A stretch of DNA of 64,000 bases, from assembly GCA_949752795.1 (NCBI GenBank), contig OX457074.1:6957527-7021526 (forward strand), in the 5' to 3' direction. Below the pieces are notes generated by a model that had not been told where the DNA came from, made no database searches, and saw nothing but the letters and a program-made list of their open reading frames with translations. Of this stretch, positions 32,300-44,224 are shown one piece after another (within the stretch, counting starts at the first letter, position 1; each line of letters opens with the position of its first letter). The stretch comes from Hyperoodon ampullatus (lineage: Eukaryota > Chordata > Mammalia > Artiodactyla > Ziphiidae). Made by a program: the position numbers and the translations under genes.

Positions 32300-32510
32300 T
32301 TCCTCGTTATGCAGCCTCAAAGCTCCATGTACCTCTCATTTATAGCATTCATCATAGTCGTGATTTTCCATTCATGGGTGTGACTGGCTGATTAAAGAAT
32401 CTCTCTTCTACTGTGATCTAAGCACCAGGAAGACAGAGACCTTCGTTATTATATCCTTAGTGCCCACATAAAAGATAATCAGTATTTGTTGGAATGAATG
32501 GATGGATGAA
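32300..32510 (+). repeat. ATP6V0A1: L2 3'-end relic
   Basis: AAGCACCAGGAAGACAGAGA ... TCCTTAGTGCCCACATAAAAG ... TATTTGTTGGAATGAATGG matches the usual L2 3' end. Confidence 0.65.
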
Positions 32511-32629
32511 AGAGGAGTAGTCAGAAAGGGGTGGAATTAATCAGTTTTGGCTTCCTGGAATTGGCAAGCTTTCAGGAAGTTCTCAGTCTGAGCCGAAATT
32601 GCACAAATATAATCCAGTGATGTGGTCTT

Positions 32630-32960
32630 ATTCCTTATTCTCTTTGAACTCTTTTATATCAACTCTCTTCAAATGTTCTCCTCCCCGACTCTGGTTCCTT
32701 TTCTTACCTTTCTGAAAACTCATTGCTGTCTTCCACCAACCTCTCTCTTATGTTCCTTACTCCTGCCACAGGTGTCAGTGTTCCCGAAACTCTTTTCTTT
32801 GCTCTCTCTGGCTAAGCTTCTCCGTACCCACATCTTCCCTATCACTTTTTTTTTTTCTTTTGGTGATCTCATCTCTCCTCAAATCTTCCATCTTTACTCA
32901 GCGAGTCCCAAATCTGTGTCTCTGGTCCTTACCTCCCAAACACCATCCCTGAATTAACAA
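32630..32960 (-). repeat. Ancient interspersed repeat, unnamed family
   Basis: GGTGATCTCATCTCTCCTCA and GAGTCCCAAATCTGTGTCTC are the antisense of phrases in the family also seen at 9090-9910, 57570-59210 and 63430-63960. Confidence 0.45.
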
Positions 32961-33469
32961 CTCTCTTAAGATTTCTGTCTAACACTACATTGTAAATTAA
33001 CTGTACTTCAATTAAAAAGAATAAAATAAAATAGCTCAGAAGGCCTTTGTCCCCCCATCCCACCTCCCCCCAAAAAGATTTTTGTCATCTCTGCTTCTCA
33101 AGCTTGTTATGTCTAAATCCCAGCACCTTGCCTTTTAACAAACTATTTCTTCATCCTGACTTTCTAAAGATGAGCTAATGCATCAATATTCTTCCAGTTT
33201 TCTAGACTTGAAACCTAAATCAAACCTAAGTCATCCTTAATTTGCAATCCTTTATCTGGTACTATGGTGTCTCCCTACCTAACACCCATTGTGTCTATTC
33301 AGTGTTCTTAACTTTTACTTATGTTGTATTTCAGTCATACAAAACATTATAGGGACTAATACAATGAATATTTATTTTAGTTCCAGACCACTACAGTAAA
33401 GTGAGTATCTCAATAAAGCGAGTCACACAAATTTTTTGGTTTCCCAGTGCATATAAAAGTTATGTTGGT

Positions 33470-33628
33470 CTGCCTGCCGATGCAGGGGACATGGGTTCGT
33501 GCCCCGGTCCGGGAGGATCCCACATGCCGCAGAGCAGCTGGGCCTGTGAGCCATGGCCGCTGAGCCTGCGCGTCCAGAGCCTGTGCTCCGCAACGAGAGA
33601 GGCCACAACAGTGAGAGGCCCGCGTATC

Positions 33629-33670
<42 letters not shown>
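33470..33670 (+). mobile_element. CD-type SINE, 5'-truncated
   Basis: A sense copy starts within the body (TCTGCCTGCCGATGCAGGGG), lacking the first 30 or so bases, and has a 45-base A tail. It is flanked by AAAGTTATGTTGG on both sides, so the truncation happened at insertion. Confidence 0.92.
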
Positions 33671-33678
<8 letters not shown>

Positions 33679-33683
33679 ATGTT

Positions 33684-33776
33684 GGGAATTCCCTGGTGGT
33701 CCAGTGGTTAGGACTCCACGCTTTCACTGCTGAGGGTACAGGTTCAATCCCTGGTCAGGGAACTAAGATTCCCACA
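33684..33776 (+). mobile_element. tRNA-derived SINE, short form
   Basis: A sense copy immediately after the right duplication of the preceding SINE. It ends at AAGTTATGTT, giving a third copy of that target sequence. Confidence 0.88.
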
Positions 33777-34324
33777 AGTTATGTTTATACTGTAGGCTAT
33801 AGACTATACTATAGTCTATTAAAGTGTGCAGTAGCATTATGTCTAAAAAAAATGTACATATATTAATTAAAAAATAGTTTGTTGCTAAAAAATGCTAACC
33901 ATCATCTGAGTCTTCACAAGTCGTAATCTTTTTGCAATCAAAAGATCACTGATCACCATGACAGATATAATACTGGAAAAGTTTGAAATACTCAGAGAAT
34001 TACCAAAATGTGACACAGAGACACGAAGTGAGCAAATGCTGTTGGAATAATGGTGCTGATCAACCTTCCTCAATGCAGGGTTGCCACACACCTTCAATTT
34101 GTAAAACAAAGTAATATCTTCAGAGTGCAATAATGTGAAATACAGTAAAACGAGTTATGCCTGTAACTCTGTTTCTACTATCTAATTAAGAGAAACATTC
34201 CACAAATAATTGAAAGCTCCTGTGTCTCCTTCTTCCCTGCCATTACTGTCTCTCCTCCCCCACAAAGGTAATCTCCACAATCTTTGCTTTTATCATTCCT
34301 TTGTTTTTTTTTCCACTTTTGCTG

Positions 34325-34342
34325 TGTATGTATGTATGTATC
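34325..34342 (+). repeat. (GTAT)n microsatellite
   Basis: About four to five tandem GTAT units, GTATGTATGTATGTAT. Confidence 0.85.
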
Positions 34343-34633
34343 ACTAAATAATATATAGTATAATTTTATATGTTTTATAACTATGTATATAGTTTCATGT
34401 TGTGTGTATCCTTCAGCAAGTGCTTTTTAAATTTAATGTTTGTAAGATTTAACCATGTTGATACAGATAGTGCTAGTTCATTCCTTTAAATTGCTATATA
34501 GTTATTGTAAGAATATACAGTTTATCATTTTTACCTTTTGATGAACATTTTGGTTGATTGCAACTCTTTGCTCTACAGTGGTGCAAGGAAGATTCATATA
34601 TATGTTTTGTGGTATACATGTTTGATAGTTTCT

Positions 34634-35100
34634 CCAGGGCAGTGGTTCTCAAACTTTTTGGTTTAAGGACCTCTTTAGACTCTTAAAAAATTGAGGACCC
34701 CAGAGGGCTTTTATAAGAGTTACAGTTAGCGATATTATTGTACTGGAAATTAAAACTGAGAAATGTTTTAAGTGTTTACTTTTTAAATCATTTAAAAATT
34801 ATAATAATAAACCCACTACATGTTATCATAACATTTTTATGAAAAATAGCTATGTTTTCCAAAACAAAAAATAGTTTTGAGAAGAGGGATATTGCTTTTA
34901 CACTTTTGAAAATCTTTTAGTGTCTGAATTAGCAGAAAGCTGGATTCTCATTTGCTTCTGCAGTCAGTCTGCTGTGATGTATCTCATGAGCCTCTGGAAA
35001 ACTTCACTGAAACACTCATGAGAGAATGAGAATGAAAAAGGCAAATGATGTCCTAGTGTTACAAGAAAATGGTATTGATCTCATGGACCAGCTGCTGCTC
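34634..35100 (+). mobile_element. hAT-type DNA transposon fossil
   Basis: It begins CAGTGGTTCTCAAACTTTTT, the terminal motif of hAT (Charlie-like) elements. GAGGACCCCAGAGGGCTTTT and CATGAGAGAATGAGAATG follow. The right end is not clear, and I cannot name the subfamily. Confidence 0.65.
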
Positions 35101-35634
35101 CAGGGATTATAACCAGGAGGCACACTGCTGAGCATCGTGTGCATCCCTAACTGTTAGATGTTATCAGAGTGAACTTCAGAGTGAATGTACCTGTTCATGC
35201 TCCCATCGCTGGTTGAGAGTACCTCTCGTTCCACAATTGTGTCAACACCTCTGTGCTCAGACAGAAAGAAATTTGCCAGTCTGATGGTTGCGAAGTGGTA
35301 TCCTGTTGTTTTAATTTGCATTTTCTAGATTAGTACATTTAGTCTCTTCTTATTTGTTTATTGGACATAATGGGTTTCATTTTCCATGGACGTCTGTCCG
35401 TATTATCTGCCTGTTTTTCTATTGGGTTTGCTTGTCTTCTGTATTGACTTGTAGGATTTTTTTTTTTCAAGCTCTTCACGTGCTCTGGAAGCTAATCTTT
35501 TTTCTAATCCTCTACTGATAACTTCTTCCAGGCTGTGGCTTGTCTTTTCCCTCTGTTTTTGGTATATTTTGTCATATATATAAAGTTTATTTTTCTTTTT
35601 TTGTTATTAGTATTTTCTGTTTTCCTAAATTTTT

Positions 35635-35970
35635 CTTTTTATTATTTTTGGCTGCGTTGGGTCTTTGTTGCTGCACACAGGCTTTCTATAGTTGCGACGA
35701 GCAGGGGCTACTCTTTGTTGCAGTACGCAGGCTTCTCATTGTGGTGGCTTCTCTTGGTGCAGAGCAAGGGTGTAGACGCATGGGCTTCAGTAGTTGCGGC
35801 ACGTGGGCTCAGTAGTTGTGGCTCACGGGCTCTAGAGTGCAGGCTCAGTAGTTGGGGCACATGGGCTTAGTTGCTCTGTGGCATGTGGGATCTTCCTGGA
35901 CGAGGGATCGAACCCACGTCCCCTGCATTGGCAGGTGGATTCTTAACCACTGCGCCACCAGGGAAGTCCC
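35635..35970 (-). mobile_element. CHR-type SINE, long form
   Basis: Antisense long copy, with TCCTAAATTTTT at 35623 and again at 35971 as its target-site duplication. Confidence 0.92.
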
Positions 35971-36158
35971 TCCTAAATTTTTATCTTGAAAAATTTCAAG
36001 CCTGAATACTCTAATGTAGGTTCACCAGTTGTTAACATTTTGCTACATTTGATATAATCTTTTTTACTGCACTGTCAGAGTGAACTGTTTCTTTCAAATC
36101 CTTTTCCTTTTCTTTCTCTTATTTTACTGTATCCATTGGGACCTTTAATAACATAACT

Positions 36159-36455
36159 TTTTTAAAATTTATTTTTAAATATTTATTTATTTGTTTATTT
36201 TGTCTGCGTCAAGTCTCAGTTGTGGCATGCGGTGGGATCTTCCTTGTGGCATGCGGGATTTTTAGTTGTGACATGTAGGCTCATAGTTGCAGCATGCAGC
36301 CTTCTTAGTTGCGGCATGCAGCCTTCTTAGTTGCGGCATGCAGACTCTTAGTTGTGGCACACGTGCGGGATCCAGTTCCACGACCAGGGATTGAACCTGG
36401 GCCCCCTGCATTGGGTGCTCGGAGTCTTACCCACTGGACCACCAGAGAAGTCCCA
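36159..36455 (-). mobile_element. CHR-family SINE, divergent, with internal duplication
   Basis: Antisense SINE flanked by AATAACATAAC on both sides. Its body differs from other copies: the unit GCAGCCTTCTTAGTTGCGGC is present twice in tandem (about 36296-36343), with two further degenerate units alongside. Confidence 0.85.
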
Positions 36456-37194
36456 ATAACATAACGTGTTGATGAAGAGTAAGAGCAAGCTAATACTGGT
36501 TAGGATTGTGTTTAGCTGTATGTAATTGAAAACCCAAATGTTAGGGGTGTACTTTTCTCATGTAACATGAAGCCCAGCTTCACACTGTCATCAGTGTCCT
36601 AAGATCATTCTGTGTTTCTTTTTGGCCCTCCTTGAGCATTTGGCTTTTGTCCTTATAGACGACCACCACAGCTCCCAGCATTTCTTCCATATGCTAGGCA
36701 AGAAGAAAGAAATGCAAGGAGGAGGGGGAAGTATTTACATATGGAGGAAAACAACTTTCCCAGAAATCCTCAGCAGACTTTGCTAATTTATCATTGGCCA
36801 AAATTATGGCATACTCTAGCTGCAAGGGAGTCTGGGAAATGTGGTGGTCTTCTTTTTTTTTCAGCTGAGCAGTTGCTGCCCTAAACAAAATTGGGATTAT
36901 TGTTAATAAGGAAATAGGGCAAAATGCTTTATATCTATTATGTAGTATGCCTGTCTTGCTTCTAACTTTAAGGGGAATCTTTTAAATTTTTTATAATTTA
37001 AATAAGACGTTTATTCTTAATTTTTTGGAAAATTCTATTAGATTATGCAGATTCCTTTCAACTTCTGATTTTCTGAAGTTACTGTCACAAATGGTTGTGG
37101 AATTTTATTGAATGCCTTTCCTTATTGAGGTTGCCATGTTTTTTTCTCCTTTAATCTGTTAATTTGGTGAATTACATAGCCATATTTTTTCCTA

Positions 37195-37575
37195 CTAATT
37201 TTTTAACAGCTTTACTGAGATATAATTCACATACCATACAATTTATCCATTTAAAGTGTACAATTTAATGACTTTTAGTATATTCACAGAATTGTACAAC
37301 CATCACCACAATCAATTTTAGAACATTTTCATCACCGCAGTGAGAAACCCTGTAGCCATTAACAGTCACTCGCCATTTCCTCCCAACCCCACTCCCCACC
37401 CCCAGCCCCTGGTAACCACTAATCTTCATTGCTGTTTCTGTGGATTTGCCTATTCTTGGACATTTCATGTGAGTGGAGTCATACAATATGTAGTCTTTTG
37501 TGTCTGGCTTCTTTCATTTAATGTAATGTTTTCAAGGTTCATCTATACTGTAGCATGTATCTGTACTTTTCTTTC
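37195..37575 (-). mobile_element. Old L1 3' fragment
   Basis: Antisense of an old L1 3' end (CTTTACTGAGATATAATTCA, then CCATCACCACAATCAATTTTAG). Confidence 0.75.
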
Positions 37576-38049
37576 TTATTTGTATCTTTTTTTAAGTATG
37601 AAAATATGCAGCATATTAAAATGAATGGTTTCAGTATAAGAAGTGGTTTCAGTATAGAACTAGTTGTTACTTGTCTTCTATACAAAAGATATTGCCTTGG
37701 GTTTTAGAGGGACAAGACATGTTTCGTTGCTCGACTTGTTCAAAATCTTCTGTGGCTTACCTGTCCTCTCATTCATTCTTCTCTTTGACATACTTCTTGT
37801 CTATTCTTCAGTCCCTTACTGTCCAACATGTAGGATCATAAGGACAATTTACATTTTGTGAATAGATGTCATGTTGAACATTTTACATTATTACTGCAGG
37901 CATTCCTACAGCAACCTGAGAAGTAGAACCTCCTTTTGAATAGTGGAACCTACCACTCTTATTTTACAGTTTAGGAACCTGCAGCACAGATGAAAATACC
38001 CCAGGGACACACAGATTTGTATCCAGGATTGTCTGATTCCACTGCCTAT

Positions 38050-38870
38050 GTTTTTTTCGATTGAGATATAGCAAAAAAGTCACCCTTTTACAGTGTACAG
38101 TTCAGTGGTATTTAGTGCATTCACATGGTTGTGTAACTGTCACCACTATCTAATTCTGGAACGTTTAACCGCCCCTGCAAAGAAACCCTGTACCCAAAGC
38201 AGTCACTCCCCATCTCTCCCTCGCCCCAGCCCTTAGCAATCACTTAATCTACTACTGTCTTTCTGGATTTCCCTATTCTGGATGGACATTATCTATGAAT
38301 GGAATCATATGACACATTGCCTTTTGTATCTTGCTTCTTTTGCTTAGCATATTGTTTTCAGGATTCATCCTGTTGTAGCATGTATCAGTACTCACTTCAT
38401 TTTATGGCTGAATATTTTCCATTGTATGTATATACCACCTTTTGTTTATTCATTCATTAGTTGCTGAACATATTTGAGTTGTTTTCACATTTTGGCTATT
38501 GTGAATAATGTTGCTATATAAACATTCGTGTACAAGTATTTGTTTGAGTGCCTATTTTCACTTCTTTTGGGTATATATCCAGGAGTATGTACCCGAAATT
38601 GCTGGGTCATGTGGTAATTCTAACACTTTGAAGAACCTCCACACTGCTTTCCACAGCAGCCACACCACTTTACATTCCTACCAGCAATGTATGAGGGTTC
38701 CAGTTCCTTCACATCCTCACCAACACTTGTTATTTTCCTTTTTTTTTTTTTTTTTATTATAGCCATCCTAATGGGTGTGAAGTGGTATCTCACAGTGGTT
38801 TTTATTTGCATTTCCCTCATGGCTAATGATGTGGAGCCTTTTTCATATGCTTACAGACCACTTGTATAGA
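38050..38870 (-). mobile_element. Old L1 fragment, 3' part
   Basis: Antisense L1 from the 3' end (TTGAGATATAGCAAAAAAGT) into the ORF2 C-terminal region (GGCTGAATATTTTCCATTGT, then ATGGGTGTGAAGTGGTATCT). Confidence 0.8.
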
Positions 38871-39061
38871 TTTTTTTAAATGTAAAATCATCCGTGTAAG
38901 CCTCGGAAACTCGGTCATGAGGTGTATTCAAAAGAATTTTAGGGTTCAATTTCCTAATAATTTTATTAGGATTTTTTCATTTATATTTATAAATGATATT
39001 GGTCTGTAATTGTCCTTTCTCAAACTATTCCTATCTTATTTTGGTGTAAAGATTATACTGG

Positions 39062-39255
39062 TGGGCTTCCCTGGTGGCACAGTGGTTGAGAGTCCGCCTG
39101 CCAATGCAGGGGACACGGGTTTGTGCCCCGGTCCGGGAGGACCCCACGTGCCGCGGAGCAGCTGGGCCCGTGAGCCATGGCCGCTGAGCCTGCGTGTCTG
39201 GAGCCTGTGCTCTGCAACGGGAGAGGCCCGCGTACCGCAAAAAAAAAAAAAAAAA
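39062..39255 (+). mobile_element. CD-type SINE
   Basis: Sense copy flanked by AAAGATTATACTGG on both sides (39048-39061 and after the A tail). It lacks the short CACAACAGTGA segment near the 3' end. Confidence 0.93.
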
Positions 39256-39689
39256 AAGATTATACTGGCCAATCTCAGTTATTGGTTGAGGAATGTTCCT
39301 TTCATTTGTCTCCTCATTGGAATAGTTTTTCTAAGCTTTGGGCTTATCTAGTCTTTGAAAGAACCTATCTTTAAACCTTCTAGGCCTGGTGTTTCTAGAT
39401 GGGTATATTTTAACTGTTGACATTTCTATCTGTAGTGAACTTTTTTTATTCTTATGTTTATTTATGCCTTCTCTCAGTCTTATAAAAATTTGGTCCATTT
39501 TGTCTTTTTAAATAACCAGCTTTTAAGAAAAAATGATAACAAATAAAATGATAAAGAAGAATAAAAGAAAAAAGTCAGCTTTTGACTTTGTTTTGTTCAG
39601 GAACTTTTATTCATTTCTGCTCTTTAAAAAAATTTTTTTTAAGTCTTTTTATTGAATTTGTTACAATATTGCTTCTGTTTTATGCTTTT

Positions 39690-39799
39690 TGGTTTTTTGG
39701 CCCAAGGCATGTGGGATCTTAGCTCCCCAACCAGGGATCAAATCTGCACCCCCTGCATTGGCAGGCGGACTCTCCACCACTGCACCACCAGGGAAGCCG
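39690..39799 (-). mobile_element. tRNA-derived SINE, short form
   Basis: Short antisense copy, from GGCATGTGGGATCTTAGCTC to CCACCAGGGAAGCC. Confidence 0.85.
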
Positions 39800-40318
39800 T
39801 ATTTATTTTTTTATACAGCAGGTTCTTATTACTCATCCATTTTATACACATCAGTGTGTACATGTCAATCCCAATCTCCCAATTCATCCCACCACCACCA
39901 CCCGCCGCTGCTTTTTCCCCTTGGTGTCCATATGTTTGTTCTCTACTTCTGTTTCTCAATTTCTGCCCTGTTAACCGGTTCATCTGTACCATTTTTCTAG
40001 GTTCCACATATATGTGTTAATATGCGATATTTGTTTTTCTCTTTCTGACTTACTTCACTCTGTATGACAGTCTCTAGATTCATCCACGTCTCTACAAATG
40101 ACCCAATTTCGTTCCTTTTTATGGCTGGGTAATATTCCATTGTATATATGTACCATATCTTCTTTATCCATTTGTCTGTCGATGGGCATTTAGCTTGCTC
40201 CATGACCTGGCTATTGTAAATAGTGCTGCAATGAACATTGGGGTGCATGTGTCTTTTTGAATTATGGTTTTCTCTGGGTATATGCCCAGTAGTGGGATTG
40301 CTGAGTCATATGGTAACT
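39800..40318 (-). mobile_element. L1 3' end fragment
   Basis: Antisense L1 3'UTR and ORF2 end (TCAGTGTGTACATGTCAATC, then GGCTGGGTAATATTCCATTG). It is followed by a short (AATTCT)n tract at 40318-40338. Confidence 0.88.
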
Positions 40319-40338
40319 CTAATTCTAATTCTAATTCT

Positions 40339-40583
40339 TCGTTGTTGTGCTCGGCTTTCTTTAGTTGTGGTGAGCGGGGGCTACTCTTTGTTGCTGTGTG
40401 TGGGCTTCTCATCGTGGTGGCTTCTCTTGCTGCAGAGCACAGGCTCAAGAGCGCAGGCTCAGTAGTTGTGGCTCGTGGGCTTAGTTGCTCTGCGGCATGT
40501 GGAATCTTCCCGGACCAGGGCTCGAACCCACGTCTCCTGCATTGGCAGGCAGGTTTTTAACCACTGCGCCACCAGGGAAGCCC
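40339..40583 (-). mobile_element. CHR-type SINE, long form, partial
   Basis: Antisense copy adjoining the (AATTCT)n tract. It lacks part of the A-tail-proximal region. Confidence 0.88.
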
Positions 40584-40589
40584 CCCTCT

Positions 40590-41140
40590 TCTTTTTTATG
40601 GAGGTAAACTTCATATTCAATGAAATGCATAGATCTTAGGAGTACAGTAAATTTATATACCCTTATAACCACCACCCCAGTCAAGATATAGAATATTTCC
40701 AGCAGCCCAGAAAGTTATCTCGTGCACACTTCTGGTCAGCCCCTACCCATCATAGGTAACCACTGTTTTGATTTCTACCATCATAGATTAGTTTTACCTG
40801 TTCTTGAACTTTATGTAAATGAATGATACATTACAGACTCTTACGTCTGACTTCTTTCGCTCAACCTCGTATTTTTGAGATTTAATCTCATTTTGTATAT
40901 ATCTGTAGTTGATTCTTTTTTATTACTGAATAGCATTCTATGGTACAAACATATCACAGTGTCTTTATCCAGTCTCCTGTTGATGGCATTTGGATCATTG
41001 CCAGTTTGGGTCGATTATGAATAAAGCTGCTGTAAACATTCTTTTACAAATTTCTGTGGACACGTTTTCATTCCCGTTAAGCGGGTGCCTAGCAGTAGAA
41101 TGCTCAGTCATGAGGTAGGTAGATATATGTTTAACTGTAT
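40590..41140 (-). mobile_element. Old L1 3' fragment
   Basis: Degraded antisense L1, with the phrase TTACTGAATAGCATTCTATG. Confidence 0.65.
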
Positions 41141-41209
41141 AGGAAACTGCCAGCAATATTTTGCTTACTCTTTAATAACGTTTATCACAAAAGTTGTATT
41201 GATCGGTTT

Positions 41210-41335
41210 GTGTCTCTCTTCTGTGGGGCTGATAGCTTTTCAAAGCTAGGATGTCTCTTATTCTTTATATTTATGCCACTGCCTAATACAGTGTCTGGGA
41301 CATATTTGGTGCTCCACAAATGTTGAGTAACTATA
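41210..41335 (+). repeat. L2 3'-end relic
   Basis: ATGCCACTGCCTAATACAGT ... CCACAAATGTTGAGTAA matches a worn L2 3' end. Confidence 0.6.
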
Positions 41336-41901
41336 ATCCTTTCTTTGTATTGCTTTTATGGAATTTATCACATGCTCTCTTATTGGTTGTATTCATCTTT
41401 CTTCTCTATTCGTTTGCAAGCTTCTTAATGAGTTGGAACTTGTTTTATTCTTATTTGCATTTCCCAGAATATCTGTCACATTGCTTTGAAAATTACTTGT
41501 GATGTATGACTGAATAAACCAGCCTTTCACCTAGAAGGTGAAGACCCTGGGGCAAAAGAACAAGAGAAGTTTGCCAGGCAGAGCTTCTATTATATCCATT
41601 GCTCACATGTGGGAGGTGGTTGTGCTCACTGAGACTTTTGGCCCGGGAAGAACATTTTGTGCCACGTGCTTTGTCTAATCTGCCTCCATTCCAGGAATAT
41701 GTTGCAGCAGTGAGGGAGGGGATTTTACTTTTCATTGGTGTGACTGGTCCCAAAGCAGGTTGTGTGGATCAGTAGAAAGTTTTAATTAGTGTCGCATCAT
41801 ACACTGACACTAAATTAGGTTTTCACTTTGCAGGATGTGTTGCTTATGAAAGAGAGGAAATGTAGTATTTGAATATTTGGTATTCTGTTCTTATTTTGCA
41901 G

Positions 41902-41980
41902 TTAAATCCAGATGTGAACGTTTTCCAGCGGAAATTTGTGAATGAAGTTAGAAGATGTGAAGAAATGGATCGAAAGCTTC
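41902..41980 (+). CDS. ATP6V0A1: ATP6V0A1 coding exon 2, residues 40-66
   Basis: The acceptor is TTATTTTGCAG and the donor CTTC|GTATGT. It encodes LNPDVNVFQRKFVNEVRRCE and on to MDRKL, the start of the long coiled-coil stalk of the cytosolic domain. The exon ends one base into codon 66 (phase 1). Confidence 0.97.
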
Positions 41981-43153
41981 GTATGTGCATTTTGGCCTTG
42001 TCTGATGTTCCTCTAGTGAGCCATTGTCTTAAATTAGAGTCCTCTTAATAAAGGAAGGAAATACTACACGAGGAAAAGAAGAGAGGAAAAATCTTGCAGT
42101 CTGATGTAAAGATGAATTTCTTGTGCACGAGTAGACATGTGGTGTTTGAGCTAGGTGGTGCTTAATAGAAACTTCGTTTGAGATGACAAGCCTGCAAGCT
42201 GAAAAATACTGGTTATTTTTTTATGGGAAGGGTTTTATGGCAGTACTACCCTGTAGAATTCTGAGAGGTAGGACCCAGAACACCATCAATTTTAGATGTC
42301 AGCATAGCCACCTTTTAATTTGAGCTATTTATGAGGGAAGAATCTAACATTTATTAAGGTCCTGTTGAGAGTTAGGGTGTTCATATACTTTATTTTGTTC
42401 ATTCCCCACAACATTCCTTCAAGATGGGTGATTTAGTACCCGTATTTAGTAAATGAAGAAACCAAAGCTTAGAGAGGTTAAGTGACTTGCCCAAGAACGT
42501 AAGCTGTCATGATGGGATCAGTGTTTGAATCCAGGTTGTCTGTCTTCAAAATCCAAGATCTTTCTACTATACTATGCCAGCTTTCAGTTAGCTGTTAGGT
42601 GAATTTAGTCCCCGTGCTAAAAACTAAGTCACCTGAAACACTTTCCTCTTCTGGTGTTTTGGGGCCTTATTCTGTGCTTTGTTTTTTGTATTTTTTAAGT
42701 CAAAACTGACCTGTTTTCAAATTTAATGAAACCCGTGTAGGCTAGAGTTGTCTCACTAGTGTGCTAAGTTTCAAATATTCTACTGAATCGCACTCTTCTG
42801 TAGCTCTTCTCTGCCAACAGTATCTGTGACCAGAACCGTCGTACAGTAGAAGTCACAAAGGGTAGAGAGCTGACACAGATGAGGACCAGTTTTAATATCA
42901 GAAGAGGGAAAGAAGACAGTAGTGGGATGATAAGCCTGTTTGGGGGTAGCTATGCTTTAGAGACAGTAGGGTAGGAGGAAGAGGAATGTGGAGAAAAAAG
43001 GATTTCCATGATCTGTCTTTTTTATGTAAAAGTGTCTTTCTTAGAACGAAGCTCTTTTTAGCCAGGTTTGGGGTCTTATTATTTTTTTCCTCAAGTATTG
43101 GCAATTCCAGACATGTGCAGCTAGACATGAATGTTTCGATTCTGTCGTTCTAG
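41981..43153 (+). other. ATP6V0A1: ATP6V0A1 intron 3
   Basis: 1.2 kb, with an antisense MIR at about 42350-42570 (GAAACCAAAGCTTAGAGAGG, then TAAGTGACTTGCCCAAG). No other element is recognised. Confidence 0.8.
42350..42570 (-). repeat. MIR relic
   Basis: AGTAAATGAAGAAACCAAAG ... AGAGGTTAAGTGACTTGCCC ... TTTGAATCCAGGTTGTCTG is a typical antisense MIR core. Confidence 0.8.
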
Positions 43154-43251
43154 GATTTGTTGAGAAAGAGATAAGGAAAGCCAATATCCCGATTATGGAC
43201 ACTGGAGAAAACCCAGAGGTGCCCTTCCCCCGGGACATGATTGACTTAGAG
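43154..43251 (+). CDS. ATP6V0A1: ATP6V0A1 coding exon 3, residues 66-98
   Basis: The acceptor is GTCGTTCTAG and the donor GAG|GTAAAC. It encodes RFVEKEIRKANIPIMDTGEN, then PEVPFPRDMIDLE. This linker with the conserved P-E-V-P-F-P-R-D motif follows the first coiled-coil helix. It ends in phase 0. Confidence 0.97.
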
Positions 43252-44224
43252 GTAAACAATTCTTCTGAGGAAGCCAGATAAGTTTCTTTCTATTTAAATG
43301 CAGAGGGTAATTTCCTGAGTAGTTGGAGAGTAGAATAATTCTTGCTGTCCTTGTCTGTTGATCGCAACAGCGTTGTCTATTGACTGCAAGTTTCTTGTGG
43401 ATGGGATTTAAATGAATCCCATCCACAAGAATGGGATTTGCTTTTTTATGGTATAAAAAACACTGTGGTATCTCAAATACTATCACATGCGACTAAATAA
43501 ATGTTTATTGGCTTATTGAAACTTTATTGGATCAATGTTAATTTATCCAGTAATTTATTAATCTCATAGACTAAATGAATAGCCTTTCATTAACTTTTCA
43601 ATAATTATTTTATCTATTCGAAGTCCCCTGAGGAATTTAACCAAGTGTACAACAGAATCTATAGACAGAGAAAGACAATTTTAAGCCAAAAAGTTTTCAT
43701 AAAGAAAATTGCCCTGGTAAAAACACAATACAGTTGTCCCTCAGTATCTGAGGGGGATTGGTTCCAGGCCTTCCCTCGGATACCAAAATCTGCTGATGCT
43801 CAAGTCTCTTATATAAAATAGCTGTAGTATTTGTGTATCACCTATGTACATCCTCCCATATACTTTATCTCTGGATTACTTATAATACCTAATACAATGT
43901 AAATGCTATGTAAGTAGTTGTAAATACAATGTAGATGCTAGGTAAATAGTTGCTGGTGGGCAGCAGATTCAAGTTTTGCTCTTTGGAACTTCCTGGAAAA
44001 TGTTTTTCCCCAAATATTTTCGAACCATGGTTAGTTGAATCTGCAGGTATGGAACCCAAGGATACGGAGGGCTGACTGTACTTGCTGTGTTGTTCAAAGA
44101 TACCTTTGAACCATCTGGGTGGCGAGCATTCTGTGGGATGGATGAATTCATCTGTCTTTCAGAGCAAGCATTTTGAGCTTCCTTTGAGTAAATTGGTTTT
44201 GTGTTGTTGTTGTTGTTTCTGTAG
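43252..44224 (+). other. ATP6V0A1: ATP6V0A1 intron 4
   Basis: About 1 kb, mostly occupied by an MER2-like DNA transposon. The acceptor TTGTTGTTTCTGTAG follows a (GTT)n polypyrimidine tract. Confidence 0.8.
43733..44082. mobile_element. MER2-like (Tigger group) DNA transposon
   Basis: The left end CAGTTGTCCCTCAGTATCTG and the right end GGATACGGAGGGCTGACTG are imperfect terminal inverted repeats flanked by TA. GGTTGAATCTGCAGG-like phrases lie inside. The length of about 350 bp suits the non-autonomous MER2. Confidence 0.8.

Larger units (their letters stand above)
33333..34167. mobile_element. Tigger1-type DNA transposon, internally deleted
   Basis: The left part CTCAATAAAGCGAGTCACAC and the right part TACAGTAAAACGAGTTATGCCTG are the two ends of a Tigger1 element of the pogo/mariner group. 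Between them lie TGCTAACCATCATCTGAGTC and then AAAGATCACTGATCACCATG, so most of the transposase is missing. Two SINEs are inserted at one point (33470-33776). It is a non-autonomous fossil. Confidence 0.8.
31718..41901 (+). other. ATP6V0A1: ATP6V0A1 intron 2 (10.2 kb)
   Basis: The largest intron in the window. It is full of repeats: an L2 relic (about 32300-32510), an ancient repeat, a Tigger1 derivative, a hAT-like element, old L1 pieces and eight SINEs, listed separately. Stretches without a recognised element (for example 41140-41880) show no gene. Confidence 0.85.
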
